DNA of 64,000 bases from Pirellula staleyi DSM 6068 (lineage in GTDB: Bacteria; Planctomycetota; Planctomycetia; Pirellulales; Pirellulaceae). Below are positions 42,213-51,613 of this stretch, piece by piece (the stretch's first letter is position 1; every line of letters starts with the position of its first letter). Under the pieces are notes generated by a model. That model made no database searches, was not told the DNA's origin, and was given only the letters and a program-made list of their open reading frames with translations. The stretch covers positions 6,076,001 to 6,140,000 of the forward strand of contig NC_013720.1 in NCBI RefSeq assembly GCF_000025185.1. Direction: 5' to 3'. A program made the position numbers and the translations under genes.

Positions 42213-42576
42213 CGCGACGGTAGGCGACGAATAATCCACACATTCTGTAGCCGATCGCTTACGAAGCCGAGATTCTCGGCACGAAGCGAATCTGGCCAAC
42301 TTTGCGCAACTTGGGTGTCCGTCTACACTAAGGAGCTTGCGCAAGGATTCGATACGGGCCCCACGAACCAGCCCGACGCTGCAAGCCTCTTCATGCTTGG
42401 GCGATATCGACACTTTGCATCCTGCTGGTCGATCACCTCGACAGCAAAACTACTGACAAACTATCGCGCAGTTCCTCAGGAACCTCTAAGTAAACACTTA
42501 GCAATTCCTGAGGAATTCCTGACGAATACCTTCAGCACTCGACAAAACTTTTGACAGAATTTCGGGAGAGTTTCCC
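42213..42576. other. Intergenic leader region of aspS
   Basis: About 364 bases between miaA and aspS, no gene recognised. The distal end, 60-105 bases before the aspS start, holds three nested palindromes described separately. Farther upstream there is a small palindrome CTTGCGCAAG near 42339. Confidence 0.5.
42472..42515 (+). promoter_or_regulatory. Structured leader element upstream of aspS
   Basis: TTCCTCAGGAA (42472-42482) and TTCCTGAGGAA (42505-42515) are perfect reverse complements (11 bp) and each is itself palindromic. Between them CTAAGT-AAAC-ACTTAG (42486-42501) is a perfect 6-bp hairpin. The whole forms a 44-nt stem with a 3x3 internal loop and a tetraloop, ending 61 bases before the TTG start of aspS. 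It may be a protein binding array or an RNA regulatory stem; no T-run follows, so a simple terminator for miaA is less likely. Confidence 0.55.
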
Positions 42577-42579
42577 TTG
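42563..42579 (+). promoter_or_regulatory. Ribosome binding site fixing the TTG start of aspS
   Basis: GGGAGAG lies 7 bases upstream of TTG at 42577, the only in-frame start that gives the family N-terminus (LRTHTCGELR). This makes the rare TTG start credible. Confidence 0.75.
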
Positions 42580-44352
42580 CTTCGGACACACACTTGCGGC
42601 GAGCTGCGATCGACTCATGTTGGTGAAGTCGTTTCCTTGTGCGGATGGGTCGACAAATCGCGCGATCACGGTGGCACCCTCTTTATCGACCTGCGCGATC
42701 GCTACGGCAAAACACAAGTCGTGTTCGAGCCCGATGCTGGTGCCGAACTCTATGCCGAAGCTTCCAAGCTGCGTGGCGAAGATGTGATTAAGGTCACTGG
42801 CAAAGTGATCGTTCGTCCCGAAGGTACTCGCAACGCCAAGCTCTCGACTGGCGATGTCGAACTGCAAGTCACCGCGCTCGAGCTGCTGAACAAGTGCAAC
42901 AACGCGCCGTTTTCGCCAAGTCAGCAAGACCTTCCGGGCGAGGACTTGCGACTGAAGTATCGCTACCTCGATCTGCGTCGCAGCGAGATGCAAAAGACAC
43001 TCGTGCTGCGCTCGTCGATCATCAAAGCGATGCGCGACTATTTCGAAGAAAATCAGTTCATCGACGTCGAGACACCGATTCTCGGCCGTAGCACGCCTGA
43101 AGGGGCTCGCGACTATCTTGTTCCCAGCCGCGTGCATAACGGCTCGTTCTACGCCCTGCCGCAATCGCCTCAGCTATACAAGCAAATTCTGATGGTCGCG
43201 GGCTACGATCGCTACGTGCAAGTCGCGCGCTGTTTTCGCGACGAAGACCTGCGAGCTGATCGTCAACCTGAGTTCACCCAGCTCGACCTCGAGATGTCGT
43301 TCGTCACCCACGAAGATGTGATGTCGATGATCGATGGGCTGATGAAAAAGCTCGCCAAGCAATTCCTCAATATCGATCTGCAACTCCCTTTGCCACGCAT
43401 GACGTGGGACGAAGCGATGGAGCGTTTTGGTCACGATGCGCCCGACCTTCGCTATGGCTGCGAACTGATCGACTGCACCGATTTGGCCGCGAAATGCGAC
43501 TTCCGCGTTTTCAAAGAAACAGCCGAGCAAGGTAAGAAACTGCGCGGCATTTGTGCCCCTGGTGGCGGCAAACTCTACAGTCGCAAACTGATCGACGAAC
43601 TCACTGAATTCGTTAAGCAATTTGAGGCGAAGGGGCTCGCTTGGTTCCGCGTGGAAGACGACGGCAAACTCTTCTCACCAATCGCCAAGAACTTCACCGA
43701 AGCACAGCTCGAAGAATTCAAAACACGGATGCAGGCTAAGCCCGGAGACATCATGTTCTTCGTCGCCGACACCTGGGCCGTGTCGTGCAAAGCGCTGCAC
43801 AACTTGCGCAAGAAGATTGGCGTCGATCTGAAGCTTTACGATCCCAAAACGATGAACTTCTCGTGGGTCGTCGAGTTCCCGATGTTCGAATACGACGCCG
43901 AAGAAAAGCGTTGGGTGAGCATGCATCACCCCTTCACCGCGCCTCGTCCACAAGACTTGCACATGCTCGACAGCGATCCTGCAAAGTCGCGCGCCGTGGC
44001 TTACGACCTCGTGATTAACGGCAGCGAAGCGGGCGGTGGAACGATTCGTATCCACGACTGGCAAGTGCAGCAAAAGGTGTTCGGCCTCTTAGGCATCGAC
44101 GAAGAGACCGCCAAGAATCGCTTTGGCTTTTTGCTCGAAGCACTACAGTTCGGCGCGCCACCGCATGGTGGTATTGCGCTCGGTATCGATCGCGTCGTGA
44201 TGCTGTTCGGAGCACTCGATAGCATTCGCGAAGTGATCGCCTTCCCGAAGACGCAAAAAGCTGCCGACCTGATGACCGAAGCCCCCAACTTGGTCGACAA
44301 CAAACAGCTTCGCGAACTGGGAATCAAACTCGCTTCGGCGGATAAGCCCTAG
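42577..44352 (+). CDS. aspS: Aspartyl-tRNA synthetase
   Basis: A 591-residue class II synthetase, the bacterial length with the GAD insertion. N-terminal OB fold: LRSTHVGEVVSLCGWVDKSRDHGGTLFID; catalytic core: FIDVETPILGRSTPEGARDY (motif 1), RCFRDEDLRADRQPEFTQLD (motif 2), and GIALGIDRVVMLFG (motif 3). The GAD domain spans about residues 295-410. It charges tRNA-Asp (possibly also tRNA-Asn in organisms without AsnRS, which cannot be judged here). A GGGAGAG at the right distance supports the TTG start. A terminator follows at 44461. Confidence 0.97.
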   Translation: MLRTHTCGELRSTHVGEVVSLCGWVDKSRDHGGTLFIDLRDRYGKTQVVFEPDAGAELYAEASKLRGEDVIKVTGKVIVRPEGTRNAKLSTGDVELQVTALELLNKCNNAPFSPSQQDLPGEDLRLKYRYLDLRRSEMQKTLVLRSSIIKAMRDYFEENQFIDVETPILGRSTPEGARDYLVPSRVHNGSFYALPQSPQLYKQILMVAGYDRYVQVARCFRDEDLRADRQPEFTQLDLEMSFVTHEDVMSMIDGLMKKLAKQFLNIDLQLPLPRMTWDEAMERFGHDAPDLRYGCELIDCTDLAAKCDFRVFKETAEQGKKLRGICAPGGGKLYSRKLIDELTEFVKQFEAKGLAWFRVEDDGKLFSPIAKNFTEAQLEEFKTRMQAKPGDIMFFVADTWAVSCKALHNLRKKIGVDLKLYDPKTMNFSWVVEFPMFEYDAEEKRWVSMHHPFTAPRPQDLHMLDSDPAKSRAVAYDLVINGSEAGGGTIRIHDWQVQQKVFGLLGIDEETAKNRFGFLLEALQFGAPPHGGIALGIDRVVMLFGALDSIREVIAFPKTQKAADLMTEAPNLVDNKQLRELGIKLASADKP

Positions 44353-44460
44353 TAGGCATTTTCCTTATCGCGTTCGGCTCTTGATCAGCGGCAATCAAAG
44401 CTCCGATCTGCATCGTCGATTGAAAAGAATCGTCGATGCGCCAGACCTCTAAGCAACAAA

Positions 44461-44512
44461 AAACGACCTCGGGCGAGATGGCTGTCTCACACGAGGTCGT
44501 TTGGTATTTTTT
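44461..44512 (+). terminator. Intrinsic terminator downstream of aspS
   Basis: AAACGACCTCG (44461-44471) / CGAGGTCGTTT (44492-44502), a perfect 11-bp stem with an inner GAGA/TCTC pair, followed by GGTATTTTTTT. It lies 109 bases after the aspS stop and ends before the convergent small gene. Confidence 0.85.
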
Positions 44513-44559
44513 TAGATAAGCGGAGCCCAAGTCGGCTGATTCGATCAGCTAGCGGGCTA

Positions 44560-44868
44560 CTATTCCGTGATCGCTTCTTTAACTTTACCGACAAAGTGCG
44601 GGCTCTTGCCGCTGGCCGATAGTTCAGCAGCCTTGGCTTCGGCTTGACGCTTTTGCGTAAAGTCATAGAGGGCAACGCGTTTCATCGACTGATTGAACAC
44701 GCCCCAGAACAGCTTCATGCGAGCTGGCTCAGCACTTTTGGCACGGCTCTTTCGCTTGGTGACCTTCTTCTCTGGTTTGGCTTTCTTGACGCCATCTTCA
44801 GTTTCCAGAGCATCAGCAGCATCGGATTCTGCACGAAGTGCCTTGCGACTAACGACTTTGCGTGCCAT
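44560..44868 (-). CDS. Small basic hypothetical protein
   Basis: A 102-residue protein with a Lys/Arg-rich N-terminal half (TEDGVKKAKPEKKVTKRKSR AKSAEPARM) and a C-terminal half that reads KLFWGVFNQSMKRVALYDFT and QKRQAEAKAAELSASGKSPH, resembling small conserved planctomycete proteins with a structured tail. The composition suggests nucleic-acid or ribosome binding; no family is recognised. It is convergent with aspS, separated by the terminator. Confidence 0.7.
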   Translation of the reverse strand: MARKVVSRKALRAESDAADALETEDGVKKAKPEKKVTKRKSRAKSAEPARMKLFWGVFNQSMKRVALYDFTQKRQAEAKAAELSASGKSPHFVGKVKEAITE

Positions 44869-45072
44869 ACGAGATTAGACCACCAGAAGTACAGTTGAGA
44901 GACCAAAAACCGCTCGTTCGAGGGACCATTGGACCTATTGTCCCTCGCGATTTGCATATCTTAATGCAAATGGAGTTTCGTTGCCAGTTGGGCTTGGGGA
45001 GAGGCCATTCTCCCAAGCACGCCGATGCCACCTGGGTGGTACCGGGCGAAGAAGCCCGCCATGGAAGTTCGG

Positions 45073-45387
45073 CTAATCGACTTCATCTTCCGGCAGGTCA
45101 GCCACCGGCGTCGCTCCTGGCGGCGGTTTGCCACCACCCGCTCGCACATACTTGCCACGCATCTGGGCATACTCATCGGTCGTCGGGAAATCGACCTTCG
45201 TCTCGCCACCAATCACTGCCTGCTCGAACATCCGCTCGAGAAACGGTCGACACCAGCCACAACCGGTTCCCGCCCCAAAACATTCGCTCAGCTGTGCTGG
45301 CCTGCGCGGCTTTTCGATCCGAATAAAATTCTGCACCTTCCGCCGCGTCACATGAAAGCAGAGGCACAGTTCGTCATCGAGTTCCAT
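45073..45387 (-). CDS. BFD-like [2Fe-2S] protein
   Basis: A 104-residue protein with the BFD pattern: ELCLCFHVTRRKVQNFIRIE (C-x-C) and QLSECFGAGTGCGWCRPFLE (C-x6-C-x2-C), which together bind a [2Fe-2S] cluster as in bacterioferritin-associated ferredoxin. The C-terminal 50 residues (KVDFPTTDEYAQMRGKYVRA GGGKPPPGATPVADL) are outside the domain. A GAGG lies 8 bases before the ATG. It is encoded alone and may act in iron release or as a redox partner; no bacterioferritin is in the window. Confidence 0.85.
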   Translation of the reverse strand: MELDDELCLCFHVTRRKVQNFIRIEKPRRPAQLSECFGAGTGCGWCRPFLERMFEQAVIGGETKVDFPTTDEYAQMRGKYVRAGGGKPPPGATPVADLPEDEVD

Positions 45388-45596
45388 CGCTGCTGCCTCA
45401 AATTTTTAGTCGTAGGATCACCGAGGAGATGCTGACAGCACCAAATAACTATCTCGCAATGTATTGCTATACACCGTCGAAAACATTCAGTGGGGTCTTA
45501 CCCTCTAATCGCTCAATATCACCGGCCGGCGACGAGCGATGGTCCCCAAAATCTGCCCCGAGACTTCGGTCGAGTGCATGGTGTTGTTCGGTGCCT

Positions 45597-45992
45597 TTAC
45601 GACGTAGCGTACCACGCCGCAGCGATTTGTTCCGATAACCGGGCAAGTTGCTTCTTCGATGCTGGCCAGGATTTTTCGAAGTCCACAAGAACACAAGATT
45701 CGGGCAAGTGGTGTTCGTAAAAGCCCCGGCAGTAACAAGGATTCAGCAAATCGGCATCGTGGCGTTGTCGCGATGCGGAAAGCGATTCATGGTCGAGCGT
45801 AATCCAGAGCGTAATCAGTCCATTTGGTAGGTCTTCGAAACGTATGATCGGTTCAGTTGACGTTCGTTCCAAGGTAGCCAGAAAAGCTGCCCCGATCCCC
45901 GGCGTGCTGAGGCGAAAATGCTTCTTGGCTCGGCGCACAATGTCGGAGGTAGCGCCGACGAGAGCAACGTGAATTGGTTGAGGCATGCTCAT
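45597..45992 (-). CDS. Hypothetical protein
   Basis: A 131-residue protein from the ATG at 45992 (the frame is open to 46064). It reads MSMPQPIHVALVGATSDIVR then RAKKHFRLSTPGIGAAFLAT, with Asp/Glu/His-rich stretches (DLLNPCYCRGFYEHHLPESC). No domain is recognised. It could be an unusual small cytoplasmic protein; coding status is moderately supported by the length of the frame only. It precedes pepT-like and rlmN genes in the opposite orientation (both sides intergenic). Confidence 0.45.
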   Translation of the reverse strand: MSMPQPIHVALVGATSDIVRRAKKHFRLSTPGIGAAFLATLERTSTEPIIRFEDLPNGLITLWITLDHESLSASRQRHDADLLNPCYCRGFYEHHLPESCVLVDFEKSWPASKKQLARLSEQIAAAWYATS

Positions 45993-46124
45993 GGTGTAGT
46001 GCCGAACGCAAATTGTAGTACGCACCGTGTCGTGATTCACGACGAACCGTAGCCCCCAAATCATGGCATTGATTGCAAGGCAACCTAATACCTACTGACG
46101 CAGCTGCTTTATTTCTTCCCCTAC

Positions 46125-47318
46125 CTAAACAGTTGCCAACTTCAGCGCGATGCGGCAGGCGTCGTGGAAGCCGGGAAGGTCGAGTTGTTCTTTGACGGTG
46201 TGGACGTTCACTTGGCCACAGCCTAGCGTGACCGTGGGAATGCCGTGGGCGTTGAGCCAGTTGGCGTCGAGGCCGCCGTTGCTGATCGCGCGGATGGGCG
46301 ATCGCCCCACTTCCAGACACGCTTTTTCCGCCAGTTTGACGCAGGCGTGCTCCGGGTCGAGGCGGAACGTTTCGTAGTCGAGCCGCCCTTCGATCTCTAC
46401 GCTGCCGCGGCGTCCTTCGCTGCTCTTGAGCTCCTTAGCCGCTTTCTGAAACGCCTTGGTGATCTCCTTGATGATCTTCTCGCGAAATTTCGGCGAGTGA
46501 CTGCGTGCCTCAGCCCGCACGTGCACTTCGTCGGTCACCACATTCGTCGCGTCGCCGCCGCTGATCACACCCACGTTGCTAGTGCCGCTGAACTTTCCTT
46601 TTTTGATGAGCCCGTGCCAGCCTCCGCGAGCCAGATCGGCAATCGCCATCGCTGCAATCGCGATCGCGCTCACACCCTTCTCGGGTGCAACCCCCGCGTG
46701 GCTGGCGATGCCGTGCACTTTGATATCCATGCGATAGCCGCTGGTTGCGCCGACAGTCAGCTTGTCGGGCGCACCGCCGTCCCAGTTAAAGCACATCGCA
46801 GGCTTACCGAGCAAACTCTGCTGCAAATGCCGCGCGCCGTGCAGGCCGATTTCCTCTTGAATGAACCAGCAAAACGTGAGGGGCGGATGCGGCAACTTCT
46901 TTTCGAGCAGTTCGATCGCGGCCACCAGCGTTGCAGCTACGCCACCACGATTGTCGGCTCCGAGGGCCGTTGACGGGTTGGCCGATTTGACGATTTTGCC
47001 TTCGATCACCGGCTCACACCCCACGCACAGCGGCACCGTATCCATGTGCGATGTGAGCATCCGCCGCGGGCCCTTTACGGTGCCGGGCAGCTTCATGATT
47101 AGATTGCCGACGTTCCCTTTGAGGACCGATTTTTGGTTCGCATTATCGGTCCGAATCGTGTCGGCCGACGCGCCGGCGGCGAGCAGTTTCGCCTTCACAA
47201 ACTCGGCTACGGTGAGCTCTTCGCCACTCTTGCCGGGGATCGCCATCAGCTCGACAACCAGCTTCGTGGCACGGGAAAGATCGGGCTCGGGCGTCGTGGT
47301 AGCAGGAGATTGCAGCAT
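46125..47318 (-). CDS. PepT-like M20 metallopeptidase
   Basis: A 397-residue peptidase T / M20 family aminopeptidase. Metal-binding residues: TSHMDTVPLC (His and Asp), ALGADNRGGVAA (Asp), FCWFIQEEIGLHG (Glu pair) and the C-terminal VTLGCGQVNVHTVKEQL (His). The satellite dimerisation domain lies at about residues 195-310 (KVHGIASHAGVAPEKGVSAI). Tripeptidases remove N-terminal residues from tripeptides; related proteins may act on other substrates. The start ATG at 47318 is good. It is divergent from rlmN. Confidence 0.9.
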   Translation of the reverse strand: MLQSPATTTPEPDLSRATKLVVELMAIPGKSGEELTVAEFVKAKLLAAGASADTIRTDNANQKSVLKGNVGNLIMKLPGTVKGPRRMLTSHMDTVPLCVGCEPVIEGKIVKSANPSTALGADNRGGVAATLVAAIELLEKKLPHPPLTFCWFIQEEIGLHGARHLQQSLLGKPAMCFNWDGGAPDKLTVGATSGYRMDIKVHGIASHAGVAPEKGVSAIAIAAMAIADLARGGWHGLIKKGKFSGTSNVGVISGGDATNVVTDEVHVRAEARSHSPKFREKIIKEITKAFQKAAKELKSSEGRRGSVEIEGRLDYETFRLDPEHACVKLAEKACLEVGRSPIRAISNGGLDANWLNAHGIPTVTLGCGQVNVHTVKEQLDLPGFHDACRIALKLATV

Positions 47319-47454
47319 GGTGATTAGGCTCGCTATCGACAGGAGTCAGGGAAGTTTGTGGCGGAATATCTGCAAGTATACCGAGGTGTACATCAGCGTG
47401 GGGCTCGTGATTTTTTCGCTTTTCTGTCAGAATGACCTGCTAGGAAAAACACGT

Positions 47455-48531
47455 ATGAAACATCTTGCTGAACCGAGTGTCTGGAACGAACTGAAAACCT
47501 GGCTGACCGAGCGCGGCTATCCCGCCTATCGGGCCACGCAGGTGCGCAAATGGGTCTTCGAACTCGGCGCAAGCTCGTTTGACGAGATGACCGACCTGCC
47601 GAAGAAACTGCGTGACGAACTCGCGCCCGAGTTCACCCTCTGGACCGGCAAAGTGGTGACCAAAAGCGAGTCCCCCGATGGTACCGAGAAGCTGCTGGTC
47701 GAATATCCCGGCGGCGGACGGATCGAATGCGTGCTGCTGCGCGACGGCGATCGGCGAAGCATTTGCGTCAGCTCGCAGGTGGGCTGCGCGATGGGCTGCG
47801 TGTTTTGCGCAAGCGGGCTCGACGGCGTCGATCGCAACCTCACCGCAGGCGAAATTGTCGAGCAGATGCTGCTGCTCCAGCGCCTACTCCCCGAAAAAGA
47901 GCGCCTCAGCCACATCGTAATGATGGGGATGGGGGAGCCGCTCGCCAACATCGATCACGTGCTGGAAGCTCTTGGCGAAGCAACGCGCGAAGATGGCCTA
48001 GGAATCAGCCCCCGGCGCATCACCATCAGCACCGTCGGACTACCAGCAGCCCTCGACAAGCTTTGCAACCTCGAAGCCAAATATCACCTTGCTGTTTCAC
48101 TCCATGCACCGAACAACGAATTGCGTACAAGATTAGTACCCATCAATAAAGCGATTGGTATTGAGAAAGTGATCGAGTCAGCTGATCGCTATTTTGAGAC
48201 ATCAGGACGCCGCCTGACGTTTGAATACGTCTTGCTGGCTGGCGTGAACGATCATCCCGATCACGCCCAAGAACTGGCTGAATTATTAGCTGGCCGCACC
48301 GCGATGCTGAATGTGATTCCCTATAACCCTGTCGCTGGCCTGCCTTATAAGACACCTAGCGGCAATGCCATTCACCGCTTTCGCAATATCTTGGTCGACG
48401 CCGGCATCAACGTGAAATTCCGCCAGCGCAAAGGAAGCGAAATCAACGCCGCCTGCGGCCAACTCCGTCGTAGCACCCCTACGCTGCTTGGCATCGAATC
48501 GCCAGCTCCCCCTTCGCAAGAGCCCATCTGA
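47455..48531 (+). CDS. rlmN: 23S rRNA (adenine-2503-C2) methyltransferase
   Basis: A 358-residue radical SAM methyltransferase. The cluster motif is CAMGCVFCASG (CxxxCxxC) and ends with the substrate-related Cys in the C-terminus (INAACGQLRRST). The N-terminus reads AYRATQVRKWVFELGASSFD EMTDLPKKLRDELAPEF, the family opening. It methylates C2 of A2503 in 23S rRNA and of A37 in some tRNAs. The ATG at 47455 is chosen (AGGA upstream); the longer open frame from 46861 is antisense to the peptidase gene and is not used. Confidence 0.97.
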   Translation: MKHLAEPSVWNELKTWLTERGYPAYRATQVRKWVFELGASSFDEMTDLPKKLRDELAPEFTLWTGKVVTKSESPDGTEKLLVEYPGGGRIECVLLRDGDRRSICVSSQVGCAMGCVFCASGLDGVDRNLTAGEIVEQMLLLQRLLPEKERLSHIVMMGMGEPLANIDHVLEALGEATREDGLGISPRRITISTVGLPAALDKLCNLEAKYHLAVSLHAPNNELRTRLVPINKAIGIEKVIESADRYFETSGRRLTFEYVLLAGVNDHPDHAQELAELLAGRTAMLNVIPYNPVAGLPYKTPSGNAIHRFRNILVDAGINVKFRQRKGSEINAACGQLRRSTPTLLGIESPAPPSQEPI

Positions 48532-48684
48532 GCGAATTCGCACAGGCGTCTATCGCAACAAAAGCAACTAGCCACACAGGTCGCTTGAAATAGCGTGGCA
48601 ACTCTCGTTTTGAACGGATGGATGTTCTATGCTGAACCTCCTCGTCAAACGTCATTGCCTAGTACCTATTTCGGATTCGCTTCC

Positions 48685-50100
48685 ATGGCCACCCGTCTCA
48701 TGCAGCGTTTTGTGCTCTCCCTTCTTGCTGGCATTTCACTGCTCACAGCAACCACCTTGTGCGGTGCTGAACCCGCCAGCGACGTAACCATTAACAATGC
48801 GGTGGAAGCCTATATTTATGGCTATCCGCTCATCACGATGGAGATGACTCGCCGCGTGATGACCAACAGCGCGACCATCGAGGGGACACGCGGGCCGATG
48901 GGGCGATTCATTAGCTTAAAACAATATCCCAACGCCGAGTTTCGCGATGTCACCGCCCCCAATGCCGACACCCTCTATTCGTCAGCTTGGCTCGATCTCA
49001 GCAAAGAGCCCTATGTCCTCACTATTCCCGATGAGTCGGACCGCTACTTCCTGATGCCGATGCTTTCAGGCTGGACCGATGTGTTCGCTGTCCCTGGCAA
49101 ACGAACGACTGGCACCGGCCCCCAAACCTATGCCATCACCGGCCCAAACTGGAAAGGCGAGCTACCGACAGGGATGAAGCAGCTCCAATCCCCCACCAGC
49201 ATTGTTTGGATACTGGGACGCACCTACTGCACTGGCACCCCCGAAGATTATGAGGCTGTGCACGCAATTCAGTCCAAGTATTCCATCGTGCCGCTGAGTG
49301 CCTATGGCAAAGCCTATACGCCACCTGCTGGCGCTGTGGACCCAGCAGTGGATATGAAGACACCGGTTCGCAACCAAGTGAATGCCCTCGATATTAACGC
49401 CTATTTCGACCTACTCGCAAAACTCCTGAAAGACAACCTACCTACTGCCGCCGACGCGCCGATGGTGGCCAAGCTAACCGAACTGGGAATCGTTGCTGGC
49501 GAAAAATTCGACGCGAGCAAAATCGATCCTGCGCTCGCCAAGTCCTTGAGCGAAGTCCCCAAACTCGCGCAAGCGAAAATCATGGGACATTTCAAATCAG
49601 CAGGCACGGAGAAGAATGGCTGGGTTTTTACGACTGGCACCGGACGTTATGGCACCGACTACTTGCAGCGCGCTTTAATAACAGCGATTGGACTTGGCGC
49701 CAACCTTCCGCAAGATGCTGTGTACCCCACGTCGGAGGTCGATAGCACAGGAAAGCCTTACGATGGCACCCAAAACTATGTGATGCACTTTCCTAAGGGA
49801 CAAACGCCACCAGCAAAGGGATTCTGGTCTCTGACGATGTACGACGCCGAGTACTTTTTTGTCAAGAATCCGCTGAACCGCTACACTCTCAGCCCGCGCG
49901 ATGAGCTGAAGTATAACGCCGATGGATCACTCGATCTCTACATCCAGAACCAATCTCCCGGCAAGGACAAAGAATCGAATTGGCTCCCCACACCAGCTGG
50001 CAAATTCATTCTCATGATGCGTCTCTACTGGCCCCAAGAAACAGCCCCCTCGATCATCGACGGCACCTGGGTTCCACCAGCTGTGAACATCGTGAAATAA
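48685..50100 (+). CDS. DUF1254/DUF1214 secreted protein
   Basis: A 471-residue protein with a signal peptide (residues about 1-28, MATRLMQRFVLSLLAGISLL) and the DUF1254 opening INNAVEAYIYGYPLITMEMT, then TVTAPNADTLYSSAWLDL-like segment (VTAPNADTLYSSAWLDLSKE) and, in the second half, the DUF1214 segment PAKGFWSLTMYDAEYFFVKN with NRYTLSPRDELKYNADGSLD. The family is common in soil bacteria and planctomycetes and is of unknown function; the fold is probably a beta-rich secreted protein. The frame is open upstream to 48595. Confidence 0.92.
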   Translation: MATRLMQRFVLSLLAGISLLTATTLCGAEPASDVTINNAVEAYIYGYPLITMEMTRRVMTNSATIEGTRGPMGRFISLKQYPNAEFRDVTAPNADTLYSSAWLDLSKEPYVLTIPDESDRYFLMPMLSGWTDVFAVPGKRTTGTGPQTYAITGPNWKGELPTGMKQLQSPTSIVWILGRTYCTGTPEDYEAVHAIQSKYSIVPLSAYGKAYTPPAGAVDPAVDMKTPVRNQVNALDINAYFDLLAKLLKDNLPTAADAPMVAKLTELGIVAGEKFDASKIDPALAKSLSEVPKLAQAKIMGHFKSAGTEKNGWVFTTGTGRYGTDYLQRALITAIGLGANLPQDAVYPTSEVDSTGKPYDGTQNYVMHFPKGQTPPAKGFWSLTMYDAEYFFVKNPLNRYTLSPRDELKYNADGSLDLYIQNQSPGKDKESNWLPTPAGKFILMMRLYWPQETAPSIIDGTWVPPAVNIVK

Positions 50101-50130
50101 CCCACTCCCCTCACCACCGAGCTATTCCCC

Positions 50131-50165
50131 GGCCCTGCCATCCCCGCGATCGCAGGGCCTTTTTC
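50131..50165 (+). terminator. Intrinsic terminator after the DUF1254 gene
   Basis: GGCCCTGC (50131-50138) / GCAGGGCC (50152-50159) stem followed by TTTTTCG. It lies 31 bases after the stop at 50100. Confidence 0.8.
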
Positions 50166-50366
50166 GTTTGGTCACTCAACAACGCTATGCAGACAACCAT
50201 CCGCAAGTTTATTACAGGCGTTGCTGTCACCTAGCGAAACAATTTCCACCTGCAGTTTTCAGAATCAAATCAATTGCTCTGTTGAAACACAAACTTCATG
50301 GAAGCTGATCTTGCCGCAATAAACTTGGGAGTTCTACAAGAGATTTCCTGATCGGCGCGCACGAAA
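50166..50366. other. Intergenic region between two convergent terminators
   Basis: About 200 bases with no recognised gene. A short plus-strand frame from 49980 runs through it but is a shadow of the DUF1254 gene. Confidence 0.45.
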
Positions 50367-50403
50367 AAGCCCTGCTCGAAACGGGGTGTTAGGAGCAGGG
50401 CTT
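50363..50403 (-). terminator. Intrinsic terminator of gapA
   Basis: Arms 50367-50377 and 50393-50403 form an 11-bp stem (AAGCCCTGCTC / GAGCAGGGCTT). On the minus strand the hairpin is followed by TTTTTCG, the expected U-tract. It lies about 70 bases downstream of the gapA stop. Confidence 0.8.
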
Positions 50404-50473
50404 CATTTGGTTTTGGACGGCAGTCAGGCGGAAGCCCGGCTGGCATCGAATGATCGCAGCAGCGGCAGGATGC

Positions 50474-51517
50474 TTAGAGCATCTTGGCGAGCATGGCGAC
50501 GAGGTCAGCGGTGCGGCAGCTGTAGCCCCATTCGTTGTCGTACCACGACATGACCTTCACGAACTTGCCTTTGTCGCCGAGGACGCAGGTCCAGTCGGGA
50601 ACAAAGATCGAGCTGCGCGAGTCTTGGATGATGTCGCTCGATACAATCGGATCTTCACAGTAGCCCAGGATGCCAGCGAGACCACCATCGGCCAGCGACT
50701 TTTCCGAAGCAGCCTTCATCGCAGCGTTGAGCTCAGCGGCGGTGACTTCCTTCTTCAGATTGGCGGTAAGGTCGACCACACTGCCAGTTGGGACTGGAAC
50801 GCGGAGCGAAAAGCCGGTGAGCTTCCCCTTGAGCGATGGGAGGACTTCACCCACAGCTTTAGCGGCACCGGTGGTGCTGGGGATGATGTTCACAGCAGCG
50901 GCGCGAGCGCGGTAGGCATCTTCGTGTGCGAGGTCCTGCACGCGCTGATCGTTGGTGTAGGCGTGAACCGTGGTCATCAGACCCGATTCGATGCCGAACG
51001 ATTCTTCCAGCACCTTGGCCACAGGAGCCAAGCAGTTGGTGGTGCAGCTGGCATTCGAAATGTACTTCATGTCGGCCGTGACCAGGTTGTGGTTCACACC
51101 GATCACGCAGGTGAGGTCGGGCTTGTCTTTGGCAGGAGCCGACAGCACAACCTTCTTGGCACCAGCGGTGACGTGCGAGTCGTAACCTGGCTTGCCATCC
51201 TTCGAGCGGTTGGTGAAGCGGCCGGTGCTTTCGATCACGATATCAACGCCCATTTCGCCCCATGGGAGTTTGTTCGGATCGGTTTCCTTCAGAACGCGAA
51301 CGGTTTTGCCGTTGACGTAGAGGTTGTCTTTATCGCTCGTCACGGTGCCGTCGAAGCGACCTTGAGCGCTATCGTACTTCAGAAGGTTGGCGAGCATGTC
51401 GGTGCTCGTCAGGTCGTTGATGGCAACGACTTCGAACTCGCTCGGGCGGCTGGCCATTACGCGAAACGTCAAACGACCGATACGGCCGAAACCATTGATT
51501 GCCACTTTCACAGCCAC
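50474..51517 (-). CDS. gap: Glyceraldehyde-3-phosphate dehydrogenase, type I
   Basis: A 347-residue NAD-dependent enzyme. N-terminus [20 protein letters not shown]; active-site Cys in [21 protein letters not shown]-terminal [20 protein letters not shown]. Acts in glycolysis and gluconeogenesis. An AGGAG lies just before the ATG, and a promoter-like pair (51614-51642) is located about 110 bases upstream. Monocistronic with its own terminator at 50363. Confidence 0.98.
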   Translation of the reverse strand: MAVKVAINGFGRIGRLTFRVMASRPSEFEVVAINDLTSTDMLANLLKYDSAQGRFDGTVTSDKDNLYVNGKTVRVLKETDPNKLPWGEMGVDIVIESTGRFTNRSKDGKPGYDSHVTAGAKKVVLSAPAKDKPDLTCVIGVNHNLVTADMKYISNASCTTNCLAPVAKVLEESFGIESGLMTTVHAYTNDQRVQDLAHEDAYRARAAAVNIIPSTTGAAKAVGEVLPSLKGKLTGFSLRVPVPTGSVVDLTANLKKEVTAAELNAAMKAASEKSLADGGLAGILGYCEDPIVSSDIIQDSRSSIFVPDWTCVLGDKGKFVKVMSWYDNEWGYSCRTADLVAMLAKML

Positions 51518-51613
51518 GCATGAATCTCCTAAGTCGAAGTTGCCCGTTTCGCGTTATCGCTTGCCACCTCCAGGGTGGCCTCGCGATCGTGAGGCAGAAG
51601 AGTAAAGAGAAGT

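Noticed and set aside
44405-44440. ATCGTCGAT repeated before and after a short spacer
   Set aside because: Only a nine-base direct repeat, not an inverted repeat; too short to interpret.
46861-47454. N-terminal extension of the rlmN frame
   Set aside because: Lies antisense to the peptidase gene; the ATG at 47455 has an AGGA and gives the family start.
50450-51523. Plus-strand 357-codon open frame inside gap
   Set aside because: Antisense shadow of a confident gap gene; residues are unlike any family.
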